36,979 bases of DNA from Oscillospiraceae bacterium (GTDB lineage: Bacteria; Bacillota; Clostridia; Oscillospirales; WRJC01). Below the pieces are notes generated by a model. The model was not told the origin of the DNA. It did not search any database and saw nothing but the letters and a program-made list of their open reading frames with translations. Positions within the stretch are counted from its first letter, which is position 1. The number at the start of each line of letters is the position of its first letter. This document shows positions 7,265 to 15,557 of this stretch, piece by piece. Both the position numbers and the translations under genes were made by a program. The DNA is taken from assembly GCA_009777355.1 (NCBI GenBank), contig WRMA01000009.1:1-36979 (forward strand), given 5' to 3'.

Positions 7265-8344
7265 ATGTTTAAGAGTAAATTTAAGTTCAGGATTTTATCG
7301 GCGTGTTTGTGCGCGGTTATCGTTTTCGCGGCGTTCGCGTCGTCTTCGTGCGCGAGCGTTACGGCGACTTCGGGCAACTCGGCGAACTACGGCTATGTTC
7401 TCGCGGCGGGCAACTATATCTATTATACTAAAATAACCGGCGACGAATCCGGCGATTATTTTAATAATATCTACAGATATAACGCTAAAAACGATACTGA
7501 GATAATCGTCGCGTCGATGGAAGCCGAATCCCCCTATGAATTGAACGGCTATTTGTCTCTCGACGGAGGCTGGCTGTATTTCCTGCCCAATTTTATACAC
7601 GATTCGGCGAACCCCGCGGCGGCTAATATATACAGGGTCAAACCGGACGGTAAGAATACTTCTCCCGAGGCTTTGTTCCCCGAGGATATATCCTGCGCAT
7701 ATATGCATATTCAGAACGGGGTGATTTTCTATTACGACGATTACGACGAGGCGATTTACAGGGTAAAGACCAACGGCTCAAATCATCAGCTCATAGCGGA
7801 GGCGTACGTCACGGGAATCGCGGTGGGAAAAAATCAGATATATTATGCGGAAGACGAGCTGCTCATGTCAGTCGGCGTAAACGGGGGAACTCCTGTCGAG
7901 GTATATAATTTCGAGGAGCACGATTTCTATATAGATTATCTTGTTTTAGACGGCAATTATTTATATTATCTGGACGACGGGCAGTCGCGTATCGGCAGGC
8001 TTGATATTACGAGCAAAGACAACAGGACTATATTCACGCACACTTATATAGAGCATTTCAATATAAGCGACGGTCAGGTATATTTCGTCGTTGACGAATA
8101 CGGTTCGAGCGGGGATTATTCGATTCTGTCTCTTACTCCGGGAGCGAGGAACCCGAATATATTAGTGGGCGAGACAGACGAGCTGGGATATATATCGCCG
8201 GTTTCAATCTTCGGCGACACGATATATTATATAGGTATGCCGTACGCGGACACGATTATGGACAGCGATTACGTTTGGTTCAGAGCGTCTCTGACGGGTT
8301 CGGCGGGAGTTCCGTTCCAACCGGTTAATATAGATTTGGGTTAG
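7265..8344 (+). CDS. DUF5050 domain secreted or lipid-anchored protein
   Basis: A 359-residue exported protein. The N-terminus has basic residues (MFKSKFKFR), a hydrophobic core (ILSACLCAVIVFAAFA) and SSSC, a degenerate lipobox with Cys near residue 29, so it may be a lipoprotein. The rest is built of repeats of the form YIYY..., IYRVK.DG and IYYAEDE, the propeller-like motif of DUF5050 proteins. About six or seven such units are visible, giving a probable beta-propeller at the cell surface. Function is unknown. A GTGAGGAAAG site precedes the ATG, and a strong terminator follows, so it ends a transcription unit. Confidence 0.8.
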   Translation: MFKSKFKFRILSACLCAVIVFAAFASSSCASVTATSGNSANYGYVLAAGNYIYYTKITGDESGDYFNNIYRYNAKNDTEIIVASMEAESPYELNGYLSLDGGWLYFLPNFIHDSANPAAANIYRVKPDGKNTSPEALFPEDISCAYMHIQNGVIFYYDDYDEAIYRVKTNGSNHQLIAEAYVTGIAVGKNQIYYAEDELLMSVGVNGGTPVEVYNFEEHDFYIDYLVLDGNYLYYLDDGQSRIGRLDITSKDNRTIFTHTYIEHFNISDGQVYFVVDEYGSSGDYSILSLTPGARNPNILVGETDELGYISPVSIFGDTIYYIGMPYADTIMDSDYVWFRASLTGSAGVPFQPVNIDLG

Positions 8345-8366
8345 GGTAAAAACAAGACGAGAAAAT

Positions 8367-8405
8367 AACCGTCATCCCGTTGTGATTTAGGGGCGGTTGT
8401 TTTTT
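8367..8405 (+). terminator. Intrinsic terminator after the DUF5050 gene
   Basis: Stem AACCGTC (8367-8373) with GGCGGTT (8392-8398), including one G-T pair, followed by GTTTTTTC. Confidence 0.75.
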
Positions 8406-8421
8406 CTGTCTATGTAATCAA

Positions 8422-8498
8422 GTAGGGGCGCGCATTGCGCGTCCGCGAATCTAACGCAATTTTATGTTTTTTCACGGACGGCCAATGGCCGCCCCTAC
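8422..8498. repeat. GTAGGG/CCCTAC palindromic repeat (GGGGCG type), copy 1
   Basis: Starts GTAGGGGCGCGCATTGCGCG and ends GGCCAATGGCCGCCCCTAC. Each arm contains its own small palindrome. It is an inverted relative of 31711-31789: the GCGCATTGCGC arm and the GGCCATTGGCC arm swap sides. Non-coding; lies between the DUF5050 terminator and the rpmE promoter. Confidence 0.85.
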
Positions 8499-8562
8499 AA
8501 AATCAACCCCAAATGACGTCAAAAATTTTTTATGCGGTTGCTAAATTTTTTTGCAAAACCTA

Positions 8563-8591
8563 TTGCATTTGCGTTTTTTCTGTGGTATAAT
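8563..8591 (+). promoter_or_regulatory. Promoter of rpmE
   Basis: TTGCAT (8563-8568), a 17-bp spacer and TATAAT (8586-8591) preceded by TGTGG. It lies about 60 bp upstream of the rpmE start. Confidence 0.7.
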
Positions 8592-8651
8592 AATTGTTCA
8601 GTTGATTTTTTTATAGTTTTTTTAAAATAATAACGAGGTGTGAAATTAAAA

Positions 8652-8852
8652 ATGAAAGATAAAATTCATCCTAAGTATCACGATGTGACGGTAAGGTGCG
8701 CGTGCGGGGAAGTTATTGCGACGCGCTCTACGAGAAAAGAAATGAAAATCGACATCTGTTCGAGCTGTCACCCGTTCTTTACGGGTAAACAGAAGTTCGT
8801 CGACGCGGGCGGCAGAGTCGATAAGTTTAAGAAGCGTTACGCAAACGCATAA
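8652..8852 (+). CDS. rpmE: 50S ribosomal protein L31
   Basis: A 66-residue L31 that binds at the central protuberance of the large subunit. It reads [20 protein letters not shown] and contains the L31 signature [24 protein letters not shown]. The zinc-type cysteines are present (CACG and CSSC), so this is the zinc-containing form, which can serve as a zinc reserve. Start choice: an in-frame GTG four codons upstream overlaps the GAGGTG Shine-Dalgarno at 8635-8640, so the ATG at 8652 is preferred and gives the usual N-terminus. It precedes hflX on the same strand. Confidence 0.95.
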   Translation: MKDKIHPKYHDVTVRCACGEVIATRSTRKEMKIDICSSCHPFFTGKQKFVDAGGRVDKFKKRYANA

Positions 8853-8974
8853 AACAGAACGCTTATTAAAAAAAATATATTTTTTTGATTTACCGGCGCA
8901 TTTTCGCACAAGAGACGCGGTCACTTTCTGTGTCTTCTGTGATATTGCGGCGGTGTTTTTTTGTTGTTAGGAGT

Positions 8975-10294
8975 GTGGTTTATATTAATAATTTAGATTT
9001 AAATAATGCGAATAATCCGGAGGAAATCAACAATCGGGCGATGCTCGCGGGGATTATTACCCCGGGGATTTCAGAGGGGGAATGTCTCGTCTCTCTCGGG
9101 GAGCTCGAACGTCTCGCGGATACCGCGGGGATTTCTGTTTCCGCGAAGATTTATCAAAACAGAAAATCGCCCGAACCCGCGACTTATCTGGGCAAGGGCA
9201 AATTAGAAGAGGCGAAGAATATAATAATCGCCGATAATATAAATATCGTTATATTCGACGACGAATTATCGCCGTCGCAGATTAGAAATATCGAGGATTT
9301 TTTTAATAATAACGGCGATAATAAAAGCGATAATTATATCGAGGTTATTGACAGGACTATGCTTATTCTCGAGATTTTCAACAGACACGCGAAGACGAGC
9401 GAGGGTAAACTCCAGGTCGAAATCGCGCAGCTGCGCTATACTATGCCAAGGCTTACGGGTAAGGGCAAATCGATGTCGAGACTCGGGGGAGGAGGAGGCG
9501 CCGCGGGAGCGGGAGCGAGAAGAGGTTCCGGCGAGACGAAGCTTGAAGTCGACAGGCGTAATATAAAATCGCGCGCGTCTTCTCTCGAAGAAGAGTTGAA
9601 ACAGCTCGAAAAAGAGAGGAATCTCTTGCGTTCGCGGAGAGAAAAAACCGGCATAACGAATATCGCCGTCGCGGGTTACACAAACTCCGGCAAATCCACT
9701 CTGTTAAATTATCTCACGAACGCGGGAATATTGGCTGAGAATAAACTATTCGCGACTCTCGACCCGACTACCCGTAAATTAAAACTGCCGAATAATTCAG
9801 AGGTTTTACTGACAGATACAGTAGGCTTAATAAAAAAACTGCCCCATCATTTAGTCAGGGCGTTTAAATCGACTCTCGACGAAATCAATTACGCGAATTT
9901 AATTCTGCTTTTGTGCGATATATCAGACCCGGAACATTTAGAGCAGCTGGACGTCGCGAAAACCCTCTTGACAGAAATGGGCGTTACCGAAACGCCCGTG
10001 ATTACTGTGTATAATAAGATTGACTGTTTGACTTCGCCGTCTGATAATAATACGGACGGGGTATATATATCGGCGAAAACGGGCGAAGGCGTCGAAAATC
10101 TGCTTGCAAAAATACAGGAAACGCTCGATAATATGCGTAAGCTTGTGACTTTTGCGTTCCCGGTGAATTTACAGGGAAAAGAACAGGGCTATATAAATTA
10201 TCTCTATAAAAACGCCTCTGTTATCGATATAGATTACGGCGAGGAATATACGACTGTAAAGGCGTGGACCGATACAAGAACGCGGAATCTATAA
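8975..10294 (+). CDS. hflX: Ribosome-associated GTPase HflX
   Basis: HflX binds stalled or heat-damaged 70S ribosomes and splits them using GTP. The N-terminal HflX domain carries ATYLGKGKLEEAK and the conserved IEVIDRTMLILEIFNRHAKT (about 120-140). A Gly/Ala-rich loop (LGGGGGAAGAGARRGSGETKLE) and a charged coiled coil follow, then the G domain with GYTNSGKST (G1), FATLDPTTR (G2), DTVGLI (G3) and NKID (G4). The start is uncertain. The family motif RAMLAGI contains an ATG at 9041 that is too internal; the GTG at 8975 gives a normal length (439 residues), but its AGGAG is unusually close. A TTG at 8885 would add 30 atypical residues. Confidence 0.93.
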   Translation: MVYINNLDLNNANNPEEINNRAMLAGIITPGISEGECLVSLGELERLADTAGISVSAKIYQNRKSPEPATYLGKGKLEEAKNIIIADNINIVIFDDELSPSQIRNIEDFFNNNGDNKSDNYIEVIDRTMLILEIFNRHAKTSEGKLQVEIAQLRYTMPRLTGKGKSMSRLGGGGGAAGAGARRGSGETKLEVDRRNIKSRASSLEEELKQLEKERNLLRSRREKTGITNIAVAGYTNSGKSTLLNYLTNAGILAENKLFATLDPTTRKLKLPNNSEVLLTDTVGLIKKLPHHLVRAFKSTLDEINYANLILLLCDISDPEHLEQLDVAKTLLTEMGVTETPVITVYNKIDCLTSPSDNNTDGVYISAKTGEGVENLLAKIQETLDNMRKLVTFAFPVNLQGKEQGYINYLYKNASVIDIDYGEEYTTVKAWTDTRTRNL

Positions 10295-10335
10295 GGGGAG
10301 TTTGTCGTGTAATTTGCATAAATCCCAAATCAACA

Positions 10336-10370
10336 GGGTGAGGAAAATTTTTCCCTCACCCCGGTTTTTT
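10336..10370 (+). terminator. Intrinsic terminator of the rpmE-hflX region
   Basis: Perfect 8-bp stem GGGTGAGG (10336-10343) with CCTCACCC (10354-10361), followed by CGGTTTTTTG. Confidence 0.9.
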
Positions 10371-10383
10371 GTATTTTGTTGTC

Positions 10384-10460
10384 GTAGGGAACGCATTTAT
10401 GCGTTCCGTGAAAAATGAAAATTTATGCGTGTTTGCGGAACGGATAAATCCGTTCCCTAC
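10384..10460. repeat. GTAGGG/CCCTAC palindromic repeat (GGAACG type)
   Basis: Starts GTAGGGAACGCATTTATGCG and ends GGATAAATCCGTTCCCTAC. Each arm is itself a short palindrome. Non-coding, just after the hflX terminator. Confidence 0.85.
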
Positions 10461-10495
10461 AATTTAAATTTACGCCGACGTTGCGTTGTTTTATT

Positions 10496-10580
10496 GTAGG
10501 GCGCGGCGACCCCGACGCGCCGCAGAATACCGCCAACATCGGGTTGGAATCCCCGGCGCGGCATGGAAGCCGCGCCCTAC
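10496..10580. repeat. GTAGGG/CCCTAC palindromic repeat (GGCGCGGC type)
   Basis: Starts GTAGGGCGCGGCGACCCCGA and ends GGAAGCCGCGCCCTAC. The GGCGACCCCGACGCGCC arm is the same unit that appears inside capA, the FruK-like gene and gyrA, where it encodes GRGDPDAP. It lies 21 bp from the ppdK stop. Confidence 0.85.
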
Positions 10581-10601
10581 AATTATTCGTTTTTCTTTTG
10601 G

Positions 10602-13244
10602 TTACTCTCCCGCTTTTACGCCGGAGATTGCCGCCTGGGCCGCCGCGAGTCTCGCGATGGGCACTCTGAACGGCGAGCATGACACGTAATCCAGCCCCGC
10701 GTTATGACAGAAGCCGATTGACGACGGGTCGCCGCCGTGTTCTCCGCAAATCCCCAGTTTTATTCCCGGTTTTACTTTTCTTCCCAGTTCAACCGTCATC
10801 TTGACTAATTTGCCCACGCCCGACTGGTCGAGTCTTGCCGTCGGGTCGGCTTCGAATATTTTCGCGGTGAAATAGTCGTCGAGGATTTTATTCGCGTCGT
10901 CGCGCGATAAACCGTAGGTCATCTGCGTTAAGTCATTTGTGCCGAACGAGAAGAAATCCGCTTCGCTCGCGATTTCGTCCGCTAACAGGCACGCTCTCGG
11001 GATTTCTATCATCGTTCCCACCTGATATTTTAAATCGACCCCGGCTGATTTTATTATATTATCGGCCGTTTCAACGACTATTTTCTTGACGAATTTAAGC
11101 TCGTTTATGTCGCAAATCAGGGGTATCATGATTTCGGGTACGACGCTCATGCCGTTTTTGTTGACGCTGATTGCCGCTTCGATAACCGCTCTCGTCTGCA
11201 TTTCAGCGATTTCGGGATAAGATACAGCCAGACGGCATCCTCTGTGCCCCATCATCGGGTTAAGCTCGTGCAGAGAAACTACGATTGCTTCAAGTTCTTC
11301 AGCCGTTATATCCAATTCTTTCGCGAGAGACGCGATATCTTCGGCTTTTGTCGGCAGAAACTCATGCAGAGGCGGGTCAAGGAATCTAATCGTCACAGGG
11401 AAGCCGTTCATCGCTTTAAATATACCCTCGAAATCGCTTCTCTGCATAGGCAATAATTTATCAAGCGCGGCTTTTCTCTGTTCGACCGTTTTCGCGACTA
11501 TCATTTCTCTGAACGGCATAATCCTGTCGGCTTCGAAGAACATGTGCTCAGTTCTGCACAGTCCTATGCCTTCGGCGCCGAACTCGACGGCTTTCGCCGC
11601 ATCCGACGGGCTGTCCGCGTTCGTTCTGATTTTAAGCCTTTTATATTTATCGGCCCACGCCATGAATTTTTCGAAATCGCCGGTTATTTCGGCCGCGACT
11701 GTAGGCAGCTGACCTATATAGATATTACCCGCAGAACCGTCGAGGGATATATAATCTCCCTGATTAACTTTTTCGCCGTTGAGGGTGAAATATTTGTCCT
11801 GACTTTCGTCGTGGATTTCTATGTCTCCGCAGCCGCATACGCAGCACGTTCCCATACCTCTCGCAACGACCGCCGCGTGACTCGTGTTGCCGCCTCTTAC
11901 TGTTAAAATTCCCTCTGAAACGTGCATACCCTCGATATCTTCAGGCGAAGTTTCAAGCCTTACCAATATAACTTTCTCTTTTCTGTCGTTGACCGCTTTT
12001 ACGGCGTCTTCAGCCGTAAAATAAACTTTGCCGCAGGCCGCTCCCGGAGAAGCCGCCAGACCTTTGCCCGCGATTTTCGCCGCTTTGAGAGCTTTCTGCT
12101 CAAACTGCGGATGCAGCAGAGCGTCCAACTGTTTCGGCTCGACTTTCAAAATAGATTCCTGTTCAGTAATCATGCCTTCCTCGACTAAATCGACGGCGAT
12201 TTTAAGAGCGGCGGCCGCGGTTCTCTTGCCGTTTCTCGTCTGGAGCATATATAACTTCTCGTTTTCTATAGTAAATTCCATGTCCTGCATATCTTTATAG
12301 TGCTTCTCGAGAGTATTCGCAATCGCGACGAATTTATTATAAGCGTCCGGCAGAGTCTCTTTCATCTCTTCGATACTCTGCGGCGTTCTGATTCCCGCGA
12401 CGACGTCCTCTCCCTGAGCGTCAAGCAAATATTCGCCGTAAAGTTTTCTCTCTCCCGTAGCGGGGTTGCGCGTGAACGCGACTCCCGAGCCGGAAGTTCC
12501 GCCCATGTTGCCGAAGACCATTGCCTGGACGTTTACGGCCGTTCCCCAAGAACCGGGGATTTCGTTCATTCTGCGATAAATAATCGCCCTCTCGTTGTTC
12601 CATGACCTGAACACGGCCTTAACCGATTCTATTAACTGCTCTTTAGGTTCAGAGGGGAAATCAACCCCTTTTTGTTCTTTAAAATAATTCTTGAATCTCT
12701 TGACCAGCTCTTTCATGTCGTCCGCGTCAAGTTCGTTGTCTAATTTCACGCCTTTTTCGTCTTTTAACTCGTCGATAATCTCTTCGAAATTTTTCTTCGA
12801 GACTTCCATAACGACGTCCGAGAACATCTGGATAAATCTCCTGTAAGAGTCGTACGCGAACCTCTCGTTATTGGTAAGTTTCGCGAGACCTATAACGACT
12901 TCGTCGTTCAGTCCGAGATTCAGCACGGTATCCATCATGCCGGGCATAGACGCTCTCGCTCCGCTTCTTACGGAAACGAGCAGGGGATTATTAACGTCCC
13001 CGAAGTTTTTGCCGGTGATTTCCTCCATTTTTTTGACGTTCGCGTAAATCTCATCGATAATCTCGTCCGCGATTATTTTATCGTCTTCGTAATAACGGGT
13101 ACAGGCTTCGGTCGTGACCGTGAAACCCTGGGGTACGGGCATACCGAGATTTGTCATTTCGGCAAGATTCGCGCCTTTGCCTCCGAGAAGTTCTTTCATT
13201 GTTCCGTTGCCTTCGCTGAATAAATAAACATATTTCGCTGCCAT
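10602..13244 (-). CDS. ppdK: Pyruvate, phosphate dikinase
   Basis: Interconverts pyruvate, ATP and Pi with PEP, AMP and PPi; in anaerobes it often runs with PPi in glycolysis. At 880 residues it has the full length. The N-terminal ATP-grasp domain opens with VYLFSEGNGTMKELLGGKGANLAEM. The phosphohistidine domain shows GGNTSHAAVVARGMGTCCVCG, with the catalytic His in TSHAA. The C-terminal TIM barrel has GTNDLTQMTYGLSRDD and GICGEHGGDPSSIGF. The ATG follows AGGAGG. The promoter region contains GTGTGATATAAT (near 13297), duplicated upstream of the toxin at 13631. It is probably monocistronic; the 3' side is packed with repeats. Confidence 0.97.
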   Translation of the reverse strand: MAAKYVYLFSEGNGTMKELLGGKGANLAEMTNLGMPVPQGFTVTTEACTRYYEDDKIIADEIIDEIYANVKKMEEITGKNFGDVNNPLLVSVRSGARASMPGMMDTVLNLGLNDEVVIGLAKLTNNERFAYDSYRRFIQMFSDVVMEVSKKNFEEIIDELKDEKGVKLDNELDADDMKELVKRFKNYFKEQKGVDFPSEPKEQLIESVKAVFRSWNNERAIIYRRMNEIPGSWGTAVNVQAMVFGNMGGTSGSGVAFTRNPATGERKLYGEYLLDAQGEDVVAGIRTPQSIEEMKETLPDAYNKFVAIANTLEKHYKDMQDMEFTIENEKLYMLQTRNGKRTAAAALKIAVDLVEEGMITEQESILKVEPKQLDALLHPQFEQKALKAAKIAGKGLAASPGAACGKVYFTAEDAVKAVNDRKEKVILVRLETSPEDIEGMHVSEGILTVRGGNTSHAAVVARGMGTCCVCGCGDIEIHDESQDKYFTLNGEKVNQGDYISLDGSAGNIYIGQLPTVAAEITGDFEKFMAWADKYKRLKIRTNADSPSDAAKAVEFGAEGIGLCRTEHMFFEADRIMPFREMIVAKTVEQRKAALDKLLPMQRSDFEGIFKAMNGFPVTIRFLDPPLHEFLPTKAEDIASLAKELDITAEELEAIVVSLHELNPMMGHRGCRLAVSYPEIAEMQTRAVIEAAISVNKNGMSVVPEIMIPLICDINELKFVKKIVVETADNIIKSAGVDLKYQVGTMIEIPRACLLADEIASEADFFSFGTNDLTQMTYGLSRDDANKILDDYFTAKIFEADPTARLDQSGVGKLVKMTVELGRKVKPGIKLGICGEHGGDPSSIGFCHNAGLDYVSCSPFRVPIARLAAAQAAISGVKAGE

Positions 13245-13378
13245 AATACTAAAATTATCCTCCTAAAAAAATATTATATTAATTTACTCTAACTATTATA
13301 TCACACTATCAAAATAAATTAAAGCAATACAACATAATTTTTACAAATTGTTTATAATAAATTATTTTTATATTGCCC

Positions 13379-13407
13379 TTGACAAAATATATTTTATATG
13401 TTATAAT
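13379..13407 (+). promoter_or_regulatory. Sigma-A promoter of antisense RNA 2
   Basis: TTGACA (13379-13384), a 17-bp spacer and TATAAT (13402-13407), a perfect consensus matching the antitoxin promoter of locus 1. Confidence 0.85.
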
Positions 13408-13413
13408 TGTAAC

Positions 13414-13515
13414 CGACAGGACGGCCCCTTTTGGACTGGGACGGTCGTTCCTCGAAATTAGTTTTAACTTGTAGGAAACGCCGTACCTAAATCATTAGGG
13501 TTGGTGTTTTCTTAT
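13414..13515 (+). ncRNA. Antisense antitoxin RNA 2 (about 100 nt)
   Basis: Runs from the perfect promoter towards the 3' end of the opposing toxin gene. The body is conserved with antisense RNA 1: GGACGG, GGGACGGTCGTTCCTC and TAGGAAACGCCGTACCTAA. An imperfect terminator hairpin (CCTAA/TTAGG with outer pairs CGCC/GGTG) is followed by TTTTCTTATTTTTATTAC. Ends are estimates. Confidence 0.75.
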
Positions 13516-13520
13516 TTTTA

Positions 13521-13631
13521 TTACTTTTTTCTCTTTTTTATCTTAATAAAAACAATAAATAGACCGACGACGCCGATTATGACTAACGAGAACTGATACA
13601 GTTCAGCATGCGTTACATATGTAGCATCCAT
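13521..13631 (-). CDS. Small membrane toxin of a type I toxin-antitoxin locus (holin-like), copy 2
   Basis: A 36-residue peptide with a polar head (MDATYVTHAELYQF), one hydrophobic segment (SLVIIGVVGLFIVFI) and a strongly basic tail (KIKKRKK). It is paralogous to the 32-residue toxin at 5321-5419, with different codons, so selection on the protein is likely. The leader holds CCTCCGTAAGGAGG, a perfect 5-bp stem that buries the GGAGG Shine-Dalgarno. Its promoter, GTGTGATATAATG, lies in the right direct repeat and is a near copy of the ppdK promoter. An antisense RNA converges from the other side. Membrane toxicity is inferred from this architecture. Confidence 0.83.
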   Translation of the reverse strand: MDATYVTHAELYQFSLVIIGVVGLFIVFIKIKKRKK

Positions 13632-13762
13632 CAGACCACCTCCTTACGGAGGAACAACCTTTGCCGTCTCTGCCGGTTACGTTTATCATTATATCACACT
13701 ATTAAAATAAATTAAAGCAATATGACATAATTTTTACAAAATGTTTATAATAAATTATTTTT

Positions 13763-13997
13763 CACGGTTTTGAATGAGTTAAATTTTTGTGAACAAATAA
13801 TGGATTTATTCTTTGCCCTCTTTCGTAAAGAGGGTGCCGTCCGCAGACGGCGGGTGTTTTCGTCTCCCCGTACGCAGCATCAAATTTCAAAAACACCCGT
13901 CAGCCGCTTACGCGACTGCCACCCTCTTTAAAAAAGAGGGCTTTCCGCGATGATTTTCACATTTGTTCATAATTTGTTCACTCGTTCAAAAACCGTG
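13763..13997. mobile_element. Family A MITE-like element, copy 2, with target-site duplication
   Basis: A 235-bp non-coding element with inverted ends (CACGGTTTTGAA.GAGT and its complement ACTC.TTCAAAAACCGTG). AATTATTTTT precedes it at 13753-13762 and follows it at 13998-14007. The uninterrupted target sequence survives nearby in the left direct repeat (about 13355-13380). If the ends are taken as TCACGG the duplication is 8 bp; taken as CACGG it is 10 bp. Internal arms are the CCCTCTTT/AAAGAGGG double hairpins shared with 4999-5215. Confidence 0.88.
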
Positions 13998-14049
13998 AAT
14001 TATTTTTATATTGCCCTTGACAAAATATATTTTATGCGCAAAGCCGCAA

Positions 14050-14736
14050 TCACCCCGGCGTCTCGACTTCGGATTCGTCGTAGACTTTATCGCTGTTTAT
14101 ATCTTCGCCGTATAAATCCCCGAACTCCGGGACCTCAAAATTACTCTCCGTCACGGAGAGGTTTCTTATTCTCGATACCCTGAAAACCCTGTAATCCCTC
14201 CGCATTAGGCAAAACGCCTTTATATACCACGCGCTGTGCTTGAACCATAACTGCATGGGAAAAATCGTCCGGTGGGTTTTCTCTCCGTTCCAGTCGTAAT
14301 AATCGAACGCAATCAGTCTTTTGCTTAAAATCGCGTTTTTAATCGCGCCGAATTTTTCCTCCCCTCCCGGAGCCCATTCGGAAAAATCGATTTCTATCCA
14401 GTCGACCGAATTTTTGTTGAATATCGAACTGAGTTTCTTTATGACGCTCTCCACCCCGATATATTTCAACGCCCTGAAACTCTGCAGGGCGAAAATTATT
14501 TCGACCCGTTCCGCGTCCGAAAAAGCCGAAGCGTCCAGCAGATAACTCTCCGCGAGCTCTATTCCCCCGCCCTTGCCTTTGTTCGCGGACACGGGTATCC
14601 CCGCGCCGTTTAAAATTTCGACGTCTCTGTAAATCGTCCTCTGCGAAACCTCAAAATGGTCCGCCAGTTCTTTGGCGGTCATTTTTTTCCGGTTCATGAG
14701 AAGATAAACCGTTTCGAAAAGCCTGTTGATTTGCAT
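14050..14736 (-). CDS. YafY-type transcriptional regulator (HTH plus WYL domain)
   Basis: A 228-residue DNA-binding regulator. The N-terminal winged helix-turn-helix reads RLFETVYLLMNRKKMTAKEL, with the recognition region FEVSQRTIYRDVEIL. A C-terminal WYL-type ligand-sensing region follows, with RLIAFDYYDWNGEKTHRTIFP and the family's WYL stretch as SAWYIKAFCL, then FRVSRIRNL. Length is slightly short for this architecture, so the C-terminal extension domain is missing. The target genes are unknown. It is separated from rnmV by a family C repeat, so it is probably transcribed on its own. Confidence 0.88.
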   Translation of the reverse strand: MQINRLFETVYLLMNRKKMTAKELADHFEVSQRTIYRDVEILNGAGIPVSANKGKGGGIELAESYLLDASAFSDAERVEIIFALQSFRALKYIGVESVIKKLSSIFNKNSVDWIEIDFSEWAPGGEEKFGAIKNAILSKRLIAFDYYDWNGEKTHRTIFPMQLWFKHSAWYIKAFCLMRRDYRVFRVSRIRNLSVTESNFEVPEFGDLYGEDINSDKVYDESEVETPG

Positions 14737-14830
14737 ATATATTACCCTCTGTATATAGATTTATGTGTATATTATTCTGTGTACAACTTTTTGTATATAT
14801 ATTGTTTTCGCCGGTATAACGGCGGTTTCG

Positions 14831-14938
14831 CCCCCCTTGTTAAAGGGGGGATGTCACGAAGTGACAGGGGGGATTACGGGAAGAACCGCATAAATCCCCC
14901 CTGCGGCTCCGCCGCTTCCCCCCTTTAACAAGGGGGGC
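14831..14938. repeat. Family C palindromic element (CCCCCTT / AAGGGGG)
   Basis: The left arm is CCCCCCTTGTTAAAGGGGGG followed by GTCACGAAGTGAC and GGGGGGATT. The right arm is AATCCCCCCTGCGGCTCCGCCGC followed by a CCCCCCTTT/AAGGGGGG stem. It has the same two-hairpin design as families A and B. It abuts the rnmV stop codon and may act as a terminator or mRNA-end structure there. Confidence 0.85.
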
Positions 14939-15553
14939 TTAAACAGTAAATACGTCATTGATTTCCCCCGCGAGTTTTTTATATTCTTCGTAATCCAGTA
15001 AAATATTAACACATTCCAGAAGGGAATTGACGGACATATCGCAGATATCAAGCCTGCGGCATAAATCCGCGCGTTTTTTCGCGCTGTCTTTACCCCCGGA
15101 CAAACCGTCGAGATAAAAATCCGTCTTCGTGATTTCCCTCTCTTTCCCGTCTTTAATATCCCCGGGATTTTTCGCGAATCTTTCCAGGGTTTTTATAATA
15201 ATCTCTTTTTCTATACCCTCCACCCCGAGTATATTCTCCCCGTTATCTTTATTTTTTTTGCGTTTCTCAACCCCGTTAATTTTCGGAACGTAAGCGTTTA
15301 TGATTTCTATATTATTTTTATTGTCAAGACAGCAGCTTTTGACGAAATTCCTGATTTTTCTTCCCGCGTTATCCGAATCCGTCAATATAATAACCCCGGT
15401 TTTTTCCGCGATTTGTTTAATTAATTCCCGTTTTTTTACGTCGTTATAAATCCTGAAACCGTTCGTCGCGATTATATTCGCGTTGGTTACAGACTTCAGT
15501 TTGATTTTATCGTATTTACCCTCGACGATAATCGTTTGTTTTATTTCAAGCAT
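14939..15553 (-). CDS. rnmV: Ribonuclease M5 (5S rRNA maturation)
   Basis: A 204-residue Toprim-domain RNase that matures 5S rRNA in Firmicutes, acting with L18. The N-terminal Toprim core is visible: IIVEGKYDK supplies the catalytic Glu and GVIILTDSDNAGRKIRNFV supplies the DxD pair. The YVPKINGVEKRK and EGIEKEII segments match the region after the Toprim domain. The C-terminal DUF4093-like part contains YLDGLSGGKDSAKKRADLCRRL. It starts 4 bp after the holA stop, so it is translationally linked to holA. Its stop lies on the edge of a family C repeat. Confidence 0.9.
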   Translation of the reverse strand: MLEIKQTIIVEGKYDKIKLKSVTNANIIATNGFRIYNDVKKRELIKQIAEKTGVIILTDSDNAGRKIRNFVKSCCLDNKNNIEIINAYVPKINGVEKRKKNKDNGENILGVEGIEKEIIIKTLERFAKNPGDIKDGKEREITKTDFYLDGLSGGKDSAKKRADLCRRLDICDMSVNSLLECVNILLDYEEYKKLAGEINDVFTV

Positions 15554-15557
15554 AATC

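Larger units (their letters stand above)
13294..14036. repeat. Direct repeat of about 103 bp (13294-13396 and 13682-14036, the second split by a MITE) flanking toxin locus 2
   Basis: The left copy runs from ATTATATCACACTAT through AATTATTTTTATATTGCCC and TTGACAAAATATATTTTAT. The right copy repeats the first part at about 13682-13762, is interrupted by the element at 13763-13997, and resumes at 13998-14036 with the same ATATTGCCCTTGACA sequence. The left copy contributes the ppdK promoter (minus strand) and the antitoxin -35 (plus strand). The right copy contributes the toxin promoter. The resumed part carries an orphan TTGACA without its TATAAT. Confidence 0.88.

Noticed and set aside
13950-14183. 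A plus-strand frame running from the MITE into the WYL regulator
   Set aside because: It is antisense to a clear regulator gene and starts in repeat DNA without a ribosome-binding site.
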